Shown piece after piece: positions 22,150 to 31,677 of a DNA stretch of 39,055 bases; the stretch's first letter is position 1; each line of letters begins with the position of its first letter. The DNA lies in the NCBI GenBank assembly GCA_034435615.1, contig DAOTWZ010000015.1, positions 1-39,055 on the forward strand. The letters are read 5' to 3'. The position numbers were made by a program, and so were the translations under genes. This DNA comes from H17-190 sp034435615 (GTDB taxonomy: Bacteria > Chloroflexota > Dehalococcoidia > SM23-28-2 > HRBIN24). The notes beneath the pieces are model-generated. The model did no database searches, had not been told where the DNA came from, and worked only from the letters and a program-made list of their open reading frames with translations.

Positions 22150-25100
22150 GTGGCCTTCGCCTCCGTCCGCTCGGAAGGGCTTTTACCCCTGGACATCCTG
22201 CAAGAAGTCCTGAACGGGGAAGCCGAAGGCCAGCGGCCCCAGGACTTCGGCCTGCCCCGCGAGCGACGGGTGGTGGACGAGGCGGCCATGCTATGGCAGG
22301 CCGCCCTCTATCAATGGCGCGAGTTCCGGCGCCGCGTCGAGGCCCTGCCCGAATCCGACCGCGGCACCTCCCTCACTCGCAGCCACTGGATGGAACTCTT
22401 CCTGCGGCTCCTGGGCTACGAACTCCAGCACGCCCCTCGTGCCGCCCGCATCGACGGTGCCTCTTTCCCCATCTCGCACCGGGCGGTGCCGGAGCGGGGC
22501 TGGAGCGCCGAGCGACTGGAGGAGGCGCCGCCCGTCCATGTCGTCTCCTTCCGCCACTCCCTGGACCGCCGGGCTGAGGGCGAGCGCCTCTCCCCCCAGG
22601 CCATGCTCCAGGACTACCTCAACCGTAGCGACCACGTCTGGGGCATCGTTGCCAACGGCCTCTCGCTGCGGCTGCTGCGCCGCTCCGCTCACCTCGCCCG
22701 CCCCTCCTACCTGGAGTTCGACCTGGAGCGGATGCTGGAGGGAGAGCACTTCGCCGACTTCGTCCTCCTCTACCGTCTCCTCCATCGCAGTCGCCTGCCA
22801 CCGGTGGCCGCCGAAAGCGACTCCTGCCTGCTGGAGCGCTACTACCAGCGGGCGCTGGAGCAGGGAGGCCGCGTCCGCGAGCGCCTACGGGAGGGCGTCG
22901 AGCGGGCCCTCAAGACGCTGGGGAGCGGATTCCTCCGTCACCCCGACAACGCCCGCCTGCGCGCCGCCCTTGAACAGGAGCTCCTCACCCCCGCCGGCCT
23001 CTACCAGCAGCTTTTGCGCCTGGTCTACCGCCTTCTCTTCCTGATGGTGGCCGAGGAGCGGGGCCTCCTCTGCGACCATCCCGTTTACCAGCAGCACTAC
23101 AGCCTTCGCCGCCTGCGCGACCTCTGCGAGCGCCCTTTTGCCGACGACCGCCACCATGACCTCTACGAGTCTCTCAAGGTGGCCTTCGCCATCTTCCGTA
23201 ACGGCGAGCTGGCCGCCCTCTTCGACGCCGCCCCTCTGGACGGCGAGCTGTTCGCCAAGGGCAGCGTGGAGCACCTGGAGGAGGCCCGCCTCTACAATGC
23301 TGACCTTCTGCGGGCCATGCGTCACCTGTCGCTCTTCCGCGAGCGGGAGGGAGCGACCCTGCGCCGGGTCAATTACGCCGCACTGGACGTGGAGGAGCTG
23401 GGCTCTGTCTACGAAAGCCTTCTGGAGCTGGAGCCCCTGGTGCGGCGGGAGGGCGGTCACCTCGTGTTCGATTTCGGCCAGGGCGGTGAGCGCAAGTCCA
23501 CCGGCTCCTACTACACCCCGCCGGAGCTGGTGAAGGAGCTGGTGGAAAGCGCCCTGGTGCCGGTGCTGGAGGAGCGGCTGCGCGCCGCCCGCACCCGCAA
23601 GGAGCAGGAGCGGGCCATCCTGGAGATGAACGTATGCGACCCGGCCTGCGGCTCGGGCCATTTCCTCCTCGCCGCCGCCCGCCGCCTGGGCCGTGAGCTG
23701 GCCCGCGTCCGGACCGGCGAGGAGGAGCCGCCCGCCGACGAGTACCGCCGCGCCGTGCGCGATGTCATCGCTCGCTGCATCTACGGCGTGGACAAGAACC
23801 CCCTGGCCGTGGAGCTGTGCAGGGTCGCTCTCTGGATCGAGGGGCACAACCGTGGCCTCCCCCTGACGTTCCTCGACCACCGCATCCGCCTGGGCGACTC
23901 GCTGGTGGGTGTGGCCGACCTTAACGCCCTGGCGGACGGCATCCCCGACGAGGCCTACGACCGCGACGACCCCGCCCAGAAGCCCCTCGCCCGGGCCCTT
24001 AAGCAGCGCAACCGCCAGGAGCGCCGGGGCCAGCTGCGCCTGGAAGAGCCCCTCGATGACAGGGTACTGGGCCTGGGCCTCCAGTGGGAGGAGCTGGAGC
24101 GCATTCCCGACGACTCCCCCGAGGCGGTGGCAGGCAAGGCCCGCCACTACGACTCGCTGCGCGGCGAGGGGAGCGAGTGGTGGCGCCTCTCCACCGCCTG
24201 CCACCTGTGGACCATGCCCTTCTTCGCCGAGCTGGCGCCGGAGCGCCCTGTGCCCACCACCCACGACCTGCGCCGCTACCTGGGCGACGGGGCCACCGAT
24301 GCCCGCCTGGTGGGTGAGGCGTGGGGGCTGGCCTTTCGGCACCGCTTCTTCCACTGGCCGCTGGAGTTTCCCGACGTCTTCGCTGGCGGCGGCTTCGACG
24401 TCATCCTCTGCAACCCGCCCTTTGGGGCAGCTCAGTCTAATTCAATAAGACGAACAGCGAAGCAGCTAGGATATCCGACGTCGAACACCAACACGGCTGT
24501 CTGGTTCATCTATCGCGCCATGCAGTTACTTCGAGCGTCCGGGCGAATGGGGCTCGTGAGCCCAAAGTCTCTCACGTATTCAGCCCGATGGGCTGAAGTG
24601 CGACAAATGTTAGCGCCGCACCTCGTGATGGTTCGTGATTGCGGAGAGGCGTGGAAAGAGGTGCGACTTGAGGAGGTAGTTTTTGTTGCCTGTAAAGGGG
24701 GAACTGGACCTCTTGTAGACGTAGGAGCGGTCGGTAAAGGTGTTCACGGTGAAAAAAGGAGCCTTCCTCGGTCCATGCTCAACAAAATGGACATCATACC
24801 GTGCGAGCTTGATGAACTGACCGTCTCTATTGTCGCGCGCTTAAATGAGCGGTCGCGATCCCTTGGCAGCATGTGTAAGACAGTTCGCGGTCTAGGAATC
24901 CAGCGCATGAGTGGCCATACCGCAGGCATCCCAGTCGTCGGCGGACAAAACCTTGCTAGGTACTGCCTGCGCGGAGTCGCCGGCTACATTCCAGACGGAG
25001 TGCGGCCAAAGATAAATATTCCGCCGGCCCTGCTTGCTCCTAAGGTCATGTATCAAAACATAGTCGCTTATGTGACGAAGCCGAAGCCACATATCAAGAT

Positions 25101-25503
25101 TACAGCATGCTTTGATGATGCTGGCGTTATTCCCTTGGATACTGTGAATGTCCTTCTCCCCGTTGAGCCTGTCATCTTGCCGAATGCACTCGTTGCTCTG
25201 CTCAATTCGAAGGTGTTTAACTGGCTCGCTTGGCGCGTTGTGTTCAACAAAGCAGTGCGCACCATGCACCTCGACCAATACTTCTTGGATCGGCTGCCTG
25301 TTCCTCTCGAGTTCTTAGAGGCACAAGATAAACTTGCGTCAATGGTTACTTACGTGTTATCGGCTGTGGCTAAGTCCGATCCGGTAACCGGCGATGCCGC
25401 CGCGGTGATCCAGGAGATTGATGACTTCGTCGCTAGCCTTTACCGGCTTTCTGAAGCGGAGAGAAAGCTGGTTCTGTCCGATTTCCCGCAGGTGGAGCTA
25501 TAA
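22150..25503 (+). CDS. Eco57I/PglX-type N6-adenine DNA methyltransferase, DrmMI-like
   Basis: A 1117-aa class I methyltransferase from GTG 22150, 6 bp after the drmD-like stop. The N-terminal 470 residues are a helical domain of the type found in type IIL/PglX enzymes. Motif I is VCDPACGSGHFLLAAA (Asp497) and motif IV ILCNPPF (755-758), the signature of N6-adenine methylation. Residues after 758 form the target-recognition region. In DISARM and BREX such enzymes mark host DNA so that the helicases or nucleases spare it; no separate nuclease gene is present. Base composition drops abruptly at about 24421, exactly after NPPF, suggesting that the recognition domain came from another source. The frame is intact. 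Confidence 0.86.
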   Translation: MAFASVRSEGLLPLDILQEVLNGEAEGQRPQDFGLPRERRVVDEAAMLWQAALYQWREFRRRVEALPESDRGTSLTRSHWMELFLRLLGYELQHAPRAARIDGASFPISHRAVPERGWSAERLEEAPPVHVVSFRHSLDRRAEGERLSPQAMLQDYLNRSDHVWGIVANGLSLRLLRRSAHLARPSYLEFDLERMLEGEHFADFVLLYRLLHRSRLPPVAAESDSCLLERYYQRALEQGGRVRERLREGVERALKTLGSGFLRHPDNARLRAALEQELLTPAGLYQQLLRLVYRLLFLMVAEERGLLCDHPVYQQHYSLRRLRDLCERPFADDRHHDLYESLKVAFAIFRNGELAALFDAAPLDGELFAKGSVEHLEEARLYNADLLRAMRHLSLFREREGATLRRVNYAALDVEELGSVYESLLELEPLVRREGGHLVFDFGQGGERKSTGSYYTPPELVKELVESALVPVLEERLRAARTRKEQERAILEMNVCDPACGSGHFLLAAARRLGRELARVRTGEEEPPADEYRRAVRDVIARCIYGVDKNPLAVELCRVALWIEGHNRGLPLTFLDHRIRLGDSLVGVADLNALADGIPDEAYDRDDPAQKPLARALKQRNRQERRGQLRLEEPLDDRVLGLGLQWEELERIPDDSPEAVAGKARHYDSLRGEGSEWWRLSTACHLWTMPFFAELAPERPVPTTHDLRRYLGDGATDARLVGEAWGLAFRHRFFHWPLEFPDVFAGGGFDVILCNPPFGAAQSNSIRRTAKQLGYPTSNTNTAVWFIYRAMQLLRASGRMGLVSPKSLTYSARWAEVRQMLAPHLVMVRDCGEAWKEVRLEEVVFVACKGGTGPLVDVGAVGKGVHGEKRSLPRSMLNKMDIIPCELDELTVSIVARLNERSRSLGSMCKTVRGLGIQRMSGHTAGIPVVGGQNLARYCLRGVAGYIPDGVRPKINIPPALLAPKVMYQNIVAYVTKPKPHIKITACFDDAGVIPLDTVNVLLPVEPVILPNALVALLNSKVFNWLAWRVVFNKAVRTMHLDQYFLDRLPVPLEFLEAQDKLASMVTYVLSAVAKSDPVTGDAAAVIQEIDDFVASLYRLSEAERKLVLSDFPQVEL

Positions 25504-25517
25504 CTTGGGGTTCAGCC

Positions 25518-26202
25518 ATGGGTAGGAGTGGCGGTCAATACTTTTTGGTTGGCGGTCGCTATCGAAACCGGCGTGGCGAGTACGAGGTCTTGGAAATTAT
25601 GGGAGACAAAATGAGAGTTCGCTATGACAGTGGCAAGGAGGAAGTTCTCGATGTCCACCGACAGAGAGTGATTGCCGAGAATATGGAAATAGAGGCCCAT
25701 AGTCTAGCGCCTTACGATCCCTTAACTCAAGACGAACAAAACGAGCGATTTTTCTGGTCAGTCGGCTTCCTAGCACGGCGAGTTAAAAAACCTAGCACGG
25801 CGAGTTAAAAAATTAGAAGCAATAGTGCCGGCGCGAGCTGTTGATGGCTTTCTACAAACATACAAGAAAATGAAGGGCACCATGCCCCACGGGCTAGGTG
25901 GGCTGTACGTGCACGACCCGACGGCCGACAAGTGGGGTAGCGAGTTGAGAATCACGTTTGCAGCAGCGGAAGATGAATTGCGCCGGTTAGATTTCGGCGC
26001 AGACGTATCGATCGTAGCCGACCCAGCAGCACCAGGCAATTCTTGGCGCATAAACAACAACGCGTTTTGGTGGCATCTATTGCGATTAGGGTTCGATATC
26101 GGGTCCTCGCAGAACGTTGACCACATTCGAAGGCACATCCCGGCACGCTACCGGGCAGCGTTTGATGCCGGCCTGCAGGCCGGTGCCGAAAGTTTGCTGT
26201 AA
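25518..26202 (+). pseudogene. operon-associated protein interrupted by a 22-bp tandem duplication
   Basis: Two perfect copies of a 22-bp unit lie at 25769-25790 and 25791-25812. The first frame (from ATG 25518, starting MGRSGGQYFLVGGRYRNR) reads into the second copy and stops at 25808. Removing one copy joins GFLARRVKK to LEAIVPARAVDGFLQ and gives a single 220-aa frame ending at 26202 with WRINNNAFWWHLLRLGF and AAFDAGLQAGAESLL. The family is not recognised; the N-terminus looks like a small beta-barrel (GEYEVLEIMGDKMRVRYDSG). It begins 14 bp after the methyltransferase and shares its low-GC recognition-domain composition, so it is probably an accessory of the same system. As sequenced it yields only a 96-aa N-terminal piece. 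Confidence 0.75.
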
Positions 26203-26650
26203 CTTTTGCCGTCCACATGTAAACGAAGGTTGGCACTCCCTTCGCCCCTGACGGGATGTACAAGGCACCGGCCGAGCATCGCACATGGGGTACCGATTTT
26301 TGGGACAATTTCCCATGGCCGGACCGCCTTGAACGGAGATTGCGGAGTCTCCAGTCTGTCTTTCCGGGCCAGCATGCCATCCGGAGCACGGCTAGTAATG
26401 TCCCGGGCTTTCGTGGCTGAGGTTTCTGGTGGCGGCGCGCAATCTCGACGTTCAACTTGGCGGATCTACTTGCACGGCCTGGTTCTGCTCGAGCTTGAGC
26501 CAAAGGCACAACTTATAGTCAACTTAGAAGTAGAGAGCCGGCTATAGAGCCACCCGGTTACGTAGCTGCCCTCATGGAGGGGCGCGTTCCGGAGGTTCCG
26601 GCGAGGCGGGCGATGCAGGGACTGATCGTCATCCAGCAAGGGGGCTAGCA
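26203..26650. other. gap with only a doubtful 54-codon frame
   Basis: No recognisable gene. A small frame at 26256-26420 on the plus strand (MYKAPAEHRTWGTDFW at its start, FPWPDRLERRL further on) has protein-like composition but no known family, and may be a fragment of a larger lost gene. The rest appears non-coding. Confidence 0.35.
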
Positions 26651-27454
26651 GTGACCCCGGACGAGACCAGGGCGCTCATCGCCCAGGGCGAAGGTCAGAC
26701 CGTCGAGTTCAAAGCCAGCCTCGCCGAAACCAGGCCGGGGATTGAGGCCCTTTGTGCCATGGCGAACAGTCAGGGTGGCGTTGTCCTGTTCGGGGTTGAC
26801 CCCAACGGAAGAGTCATCGGCGTCACGGTAGGCAAGAACACCATCGAGAACCTTGTCGAGGAGGTCAGGAGGGCGACCAACCCAACGTTGCTTCCAGAAG
26901 TCTACGAGGTGGACGTTGACGGCAAACGGGTGGTGGCCCTCCGCGTCCCTGAGCCGGGGCCTGGCTTGCTCTACTATGCCTACAACAGACCTCTTCAGAG
27001 GGCGGGCCGGACTAACCAGCTGATGCCTCCAGAACTGCAGCGACAGCGCCTCATGGCGCGTTTCCAGCCGCAGGTGGTCGGTGGCCAGCAGCCAGTCGCA
27101 GGGGGCGCCCGCGGTTGGCAAGCGAGAGAAAACCACCGTGAAGCTATCTACCAACGAAACCGTGGGCTGTTTCTCATCCATCGTTGGCGTCCATCCACCA
27201 CACCTGGACAGGTAGCCGATATTCAGATAGAGCTTCACCAACACCGTGAAGGGCCGTTGACATGGGGCACCGTCAGAGAAGTGCGGTATCACCTAGGCCC
27301 CAGGTTCACCAACAAGACTATTCGCAAAAAGAACCGCAAGGAGAACTTTCGTCTCGAGGTCTCAGCCTACGGCCCCTTCCTCTGTCTCGCGCGGGTTCTT
27401 TTCACAGACGGCAGCCCGCCGCTGGACTTGGAACGCTACATAGACTTCAGCTAG
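26651..27454 (+). CDS. AlbA_2 (Schlafen-like) and pYEATS-like domain protein
   Basis: A 267-aa protein from GTG 26651, with AAGGGGG just upstream. Residues 8-135 match the AlbA_2/Schlafen domain: GQTVEFKAS (Glu19, Lys21), IEALCAMANSQGGVVLFGVDPNG, and RAGRTNQLMPPEL near 117-129. A Gln/Arg-rich linker leads to residues 186-265 (VRYHLGPRF, then NFRLEVSAYGPFLCLARV, then ERYIDF), the layout of prokaryotic YEATS (pYEATS) domains, which are proposed sensors in bacterial immunity and signalling. AlbA_2 proteins bind or cut nucleic acids. The pairing in one short chain suggests a compact sensor-effector. It lies between the methyltransferase cluster and an IS remnant on the same strand, with no obvious operon partner. 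Confidence 0.7.
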   Translation: MTPDETRALIAQGEGQTVEFKASLAETRPGIEALCAMANSQGGVVLFGVDPNGRVIGVTVGKNTIENLVEEVRRATNPTLLPEVYEVDVDGKRVVALRVPEPGPGLLYYAYNRPLQRAGRTNQLMPPELQRQRLMARFQPQVVGGQQPVAGGARGWQARENHREAIYQRNRGLFLIHRWRPSTTPGQVADIQIELHQHREGPLTWGTVREVRYHLGPRFTNKTIRKKNRKENFRLEVSAYGPFLCLARVLFTDGSPPLDLERYIDFS

Positions 27455-27524
27455 GCCACAGGTGCCGCGTTTAATCCCTCCGGAGAGGGCCGTGTGCGGG
27501 GAGGGAGCACACCACGACACATTC

Positions 27525-27835
27525 CGGGCCTGCTGCCTCTTAGTGGCCTCGTGCCGAGGCTATGGTCCTGGACACGAGGGGGTGCATCAGGGTCACCTCT
27601 GGTCCCTGGTCGGCCAGGGCGCCAGGGGCCCACTGCCAGACCGTGGTGGCCTCCATGGCCACCTTCAGCTCCGGCCTCAGGACCGAGAGGCCCAGGAGCA
27701 GTCCCTCGGGGGGTGCTCTCGGCCCTCCCCTGCCGCACAACCTTGCCCACCTCGTCCACCACCGTCACGTAGATGAAGCTCTCGCCAGGGTCCGTCGCGG
27801 TGTAGAATATCTCTCCGGGGCCTCCTTTTTTAGGA
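27525..27835 (-). pseudogene. IS110-family transposase N-terminal remnant
   Basis: On the minus strand SFIYVTVVDEVGKVVRQGR is followed, after a frame change, by LSVLRPELKVAMEATTVWQW and VTLMHPLVSRTIASA. This order matches the N-terminal DEDD domain of IS110-type transposases. The rest of the gene is missing and the frame is broken, so it is inactive. Confidence 0.65.
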
Positions 27836-28686
27836 TTTGTCTTTCACCCTCACTCTAGGGGAGGAGGACCACGCCCTCGTAACATTAGGCTGTTTCGGAC
27901 TTGACCTAGCGTAACCGCTTGGTGGGCATTTAGTGAGTCTGGACGGCGTCATAATAAGGGGGGTCTCTCCGCAGCTCCCCGGCCGACCCTTCCGTCGGCG
28001 CTCAGTCCACAACCGCCCCTGTGTTTCGAAACCACCTGCAACACGCTGCGGTAGCCCCTCTCCCCTGTCGCTCCCGTCGAGTGGGGTGTCCGCTTATCTC
28101 GGCCTCAGGTAGGGGTGGACTAGCCAGAGCAAGCGCCTGGCTCGCGGGCGTCCTTATGGGCAGCGTCTGGCTAGGGCGGCCCTCGCAGGCCACAACCGCG
28201 GCACATTCTATCGGACGGCGGCATCTGCTTACCTGTTGTGCGGGCACCGCGAATGGGCTTCCAAGTCCCCCGCTAGTCTAAGGTGCCGGCCTGATCCTGC
28301 TGCACGGCTACGATCGGGGCATCGAGCGACTGTCGCGCACTGCGGCGAGCCGCGACCTCGCGAGCCTCGCTGAACTCTGGCCGCGCCCCGTGGAGACCCC
28401 GAGGCGCCGCGGGTGGCGCCGGCCCGGGCCGCCCCCGTGATTAGGAAGTTTCCGGCGAAACCAGATGGCAGACATATGCGCCCTTCTGGCCGCATACAAA
28501 GAGCATGCACGGTTGCTCAGCAGAACATTCCCCATTTGCCCCGGCAGAGGACAGAGTAGTCTCGCTCCTACCTAGGGCCATCATCAGCAGGTACTACCCA
28601 GAGCATGGTAAGGCGCAATGGGATGATCAAAATCGGGGCACCAGGTCATTGCCTGTCTGAAAGTCCGGGTAGAAAGCCGATCTGCG
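27836..28686. other. gene-free stretch upstream of the csm operon
   Basis: About 850 bp without a convincing gene, tRNA or repeat array. I looked for CRISPR repeats because the csm operon follows and saw no recurring 25-40-bp unit. The csm promoter should lie near its right end but is not distinct. Confidence 0.5.
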
Positions 28687-31224
28687 GTGGTCAATACATG
28701 CCATAATCGCGCCGCCGCCATGCCGTCGGGCTACTGGTGCAGGGTGTTGGGCACTGCCCTGCACGACCTGGGCAAGCTGCCCCTGCGCGCTGACCAGGAA
28801 TGGGTCCATGACGCAGCGCGCCGCCACTGCCGGGCGGCCACTCCTCACGCGAGCTTTTCGTCCTGTCACAGCTGTCAGGCCGAGTTCGGTTACCTGGATG
28901 CGTTCCTGAGCTGGGCGCTGGTCAGCGAGCTTCTCCCTCCACCGTGGGCAGAGCGGGCGGCAGCTATCGCCGGGGTGCACCGCCGTCCTCAGGGCTGGGA
29001 GGCCAAGGTGGTGGCCCTGGCGGACCGGCTGTCAGCGCGAGAGCGAGAGCGAGAAGAAGACCAGCACGTCACCCTGTACCTCAGGTCGCTCCTGCCGGAC
29101 CTGGCCCTGGGAGTCGAGACAACGACGCCCCTGTTCTTCCCTCTACGGCCTCTCTCGCGCAGAGTGTCGGAGCTGTATCCCCTTCCTGCTCATGCGCTCC
29201 CACCGGCGGAGGACGCCTATCGGCAGCTGTGGCGGGGGCTGGAGGAAGTCCTGCGACGCTTGCGGGACTGTAGCGCCTGGGAGGACGGCCAGGAGGAAGC
29301 TTACCTGGACGGGCTTCTGGCCTGTCTCCAGCTCTACCTGTGGTCGGTTCCGTCAGCCACCTATCAGGACCTCGGGGACATCTCGCTGTACGAGCACATG
29401 CGGCTGGCGGCGGCCATTGCGGCAGCCATCGCGCAGCAAGAGCCGTCGGAGGAGGCGCTGGACAGAGCTCTTGCCAACGTGGGGCTCGACGCCATAGCCT
29501 TCGACCTGGTAGCGGGGGACGTCTCGGGCGTCCAGGACTTCATCTACACCCTTACCTCCCGCGCCGTCGCCCGGGGTTTGCGCGGGCGCTCGTTCTATCT
29601 GGACGTAGCGAGCGAGCTGTGCGCCCGCTGGCTCCTGAAAGAAGTGGGGCTGCCCTCCTGCAACCTCATCTACTCGGGCGGGGGCAGGTTCTATGCCCTC
29701 TGTCACCCACTGGAGGACACTCTCTTCGATCGGCTTCGCCGGAAGCTGGCCGACGAGTTCCTGAACCGGTTCGAGGGGAAACTGTACGTGGCGTTGGCCA
29801 GGGCCCGCGTCGGCGCGGATGTTCTTGCAGCCGAGGGGGATGGACCAGGGCCATCCGGGGGCTGGATCCGGCGCTGGCCGAGGCCAAGGCCCGGCGCTTC
29901 AGCGAGCTCGGCCCGAAGGGACTGGCGGGCAAGGTGTTCGCCCCGGCCGGGGGAGATGCCCCAGGGCAGGTGTGCGCTGTCTGCGGTCGGGAGGGGCCGA
30001 CGTACCCCTGGACGGGGAGCGCGTGCAGTGCGCGGCCTGCCACGAGCTGGCGGAGCTGGGGCGCCAGCTTGCCGACGCCAGAGCCGTAGCGGTGATGCGG
30101 GACAGCGGGCCCAGCGACGGCCTCTGGCCGCTGCTGGGCTATCGGGTGGAGCCCTTAGCCCACCTGGAGCGCCTCCCGGCCGGCACGACTCCCGTGTGGC
30201 TGTGGCTGGACGCCGACGGCGGCGAGCTGGAGCGCGCCGTAAACGCCCTGGGCCGCTGGCCCAGCCCCCCATCGCTGCTGCTCCGCTTTATGCGGCTGGT
30301 GACCCCGAGGCGCGGGGACTCAGGCCCGGGCATCGCCGACTTCGAGACGCTGGCCGAGGGAGCCTGCGGCGACTCCCTGCTGGGTGTGATCAAGATGGAC
30401 GTGAACGACCTGGGGCGCGTATTCGGCCAGGACCTCGGTAGCAGGGGCAGCCCCAGCCGCTGGGCCACCCTGAGCTTCTTGCTGCGCCTCTTCTTTGAGG
30501 GGAGGGTAGCCGAGCTGGCACAGGAGCTGGAGTCGGGAGTAGTGGATGGCCCGCCTCTGCGGTTGGCCGTCGCCAGGGACAGGCGGTCCAGCGAGGATGT
30601 GCCCAGCCACCTGTACGTCATCTACTCCGGAGGGGATGACCTGCTGTGGTTGGCTCCTGGGACCTGGCGCTGGAGCTGGCGCTGCAGGTGCGAGCAGAGT
30701 TCGGCCGCTTCTCTGGCAACCCCTGGCTGACCGCCTCGGCAGGGGTCCATATCGCCGACTACGGGCTGCCTCTCTACCAGATGGTGCGCGACGCACACGA
30801 GGGGCTGGAGCGGGCGAAGGCGCGTCGCGACGAGGGGGGGCGCCAGATCAAGGACGGCGTCACCTTCCTGGGGGAGACCTTCTCCTGGCCCGAGTTGCGG
30901 GCAATCAAAGGAGTGGCCCGTGAGCTGCTGGCGCTCTTGCTCGAGAAGGAGGTGCCCCGTTCTCTTCTCCACCGCCTCATGTCCTGGTACGCCCTGGAGC
31001 GGAAAGACAGTGAGCGGCTGCGGAGGAGGGACGACCGCCCCCATTATGGGCGCTGGCTGTGGCTGTCTGCCTACTTCCTGGTGCGGCTCGCTGACCAGCA
31101 CAGGGGCGCGGGGCAGCAGCTCCGGTCCATCGCCGAGAGGCTGGACGCCCAGCCAGAGGCGCTGGCCAGATACGCCTATGCCGCTCGCTGGGCGGAGCTT
31201 CTGACGCGGGAGCGAAGGGGGTAA
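28687..31224 (+). pseudogene. csm1: type III-A CRISPR Cas10/Csm1, three frameshifts
   Basis: The protein is read in four pieces. From GTG 28687 (or ATG 28720) it has ALHDLGKL, the HD nuclease motif, and GDVSGVQDFIYTLTSRA with LRGRSFYLD and NLIYSGGGRFYAL (first palm). After a one-base loss in the G5 run at 29835-29839 it continues TRAIRGLDPALAEAKARRF and CAVCGREGPTYP. After a loss in the C4 run at 30005-30008 it continues LDGERVQCAACHELAEL to YSGGDDLLW (GGDD at 30629-30640). After a loss at 30648-30649 it continues VGSWDLALELALQ to 31224. Intact Csm1 makes cyclic oligoadenylates and cuts ssDNA in the target-bound complex. Motifs survive, but the gene cannot make a full protein as sequenced. 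Confidence 0.9.
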
Positions 31225-31228
31225 AGAG

Positions 31229-31668
31229 ATGGTGCAGCGACAGCAACAGCCCCGGCGAGAATCCGAGGGCGGATGGCAGCCGCCCCCGCGCGAGAAGCTG
31301 GAGCGCATCCTGAGCCAGGACGACTATGGCGAGGAGCTGGTCGCTGTAGCGAAGGAGGTCGGGCAGAGACTGGCGCAGCGGCTCAAGGCGGCGCAGGCGC
31401 GCAAGTTCTACAGCGAGATCCGCCGTATAGCCACAGATGTCCAGTACCGGCAAGGGGAGGCCGACAAGGCCAGGCCTTTACGGAGCTGACGCTGTTACGC
31501 CTTAAGCTCGCCTACCAGTCGGAGCGGGTACAGGGAGGACGGGAGCTGCACAGAGTGCTGGATCCGGCCATCGAGTTGGTGGGGAACGATGTAGAGCGGC
31601 TGCGGCGCCTGGCGGAGTTCTTCGAGGCGGTCCTAGCCTATCACAAGTTCTACGATGGACAGGACTAG
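31229..31668 (+). pseudogene. csm2: type III-A CRISPR Csm2 (small subunit), one frameshift
   Basis: ATG 31229, 4 bp after csm1, opens a frame with AQARKFYSEIRRIATDVQ that stops at 31489. The family's C-terminal half (FTELTLLRLKLAYQSER, then RLRRLAEFFEAVLAYHKFY) continues one frame over to 31668. One missing base near 31470-31475 (an AGGCC run) explains the break. Csm2 is the helical small subunit lining the crRNA-target duplex; the surviving first frame would lack half of the helical bundle. Confidence 0.88.
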
Positions 31669-31677
31669 GAGGTTGCC

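Noticed and set aside
22885..24354. 489-aa minus-strand open frame
   Set aside because: It is antisense to the methyltransferase, low in complexity, with no family signature.
26167..26190. GC-rich palindrome near the end of the accessory gene, as a terminator
   Set aside because: It falls within the coding sequence (DAGLQAGAE) and has no T-tract.
27836..28686. CRISPR array upstream of the csm operon
   Set aside because: No 25-40-bp unit recurs at regular spacing here, after csm5, or in the right-hand tail.
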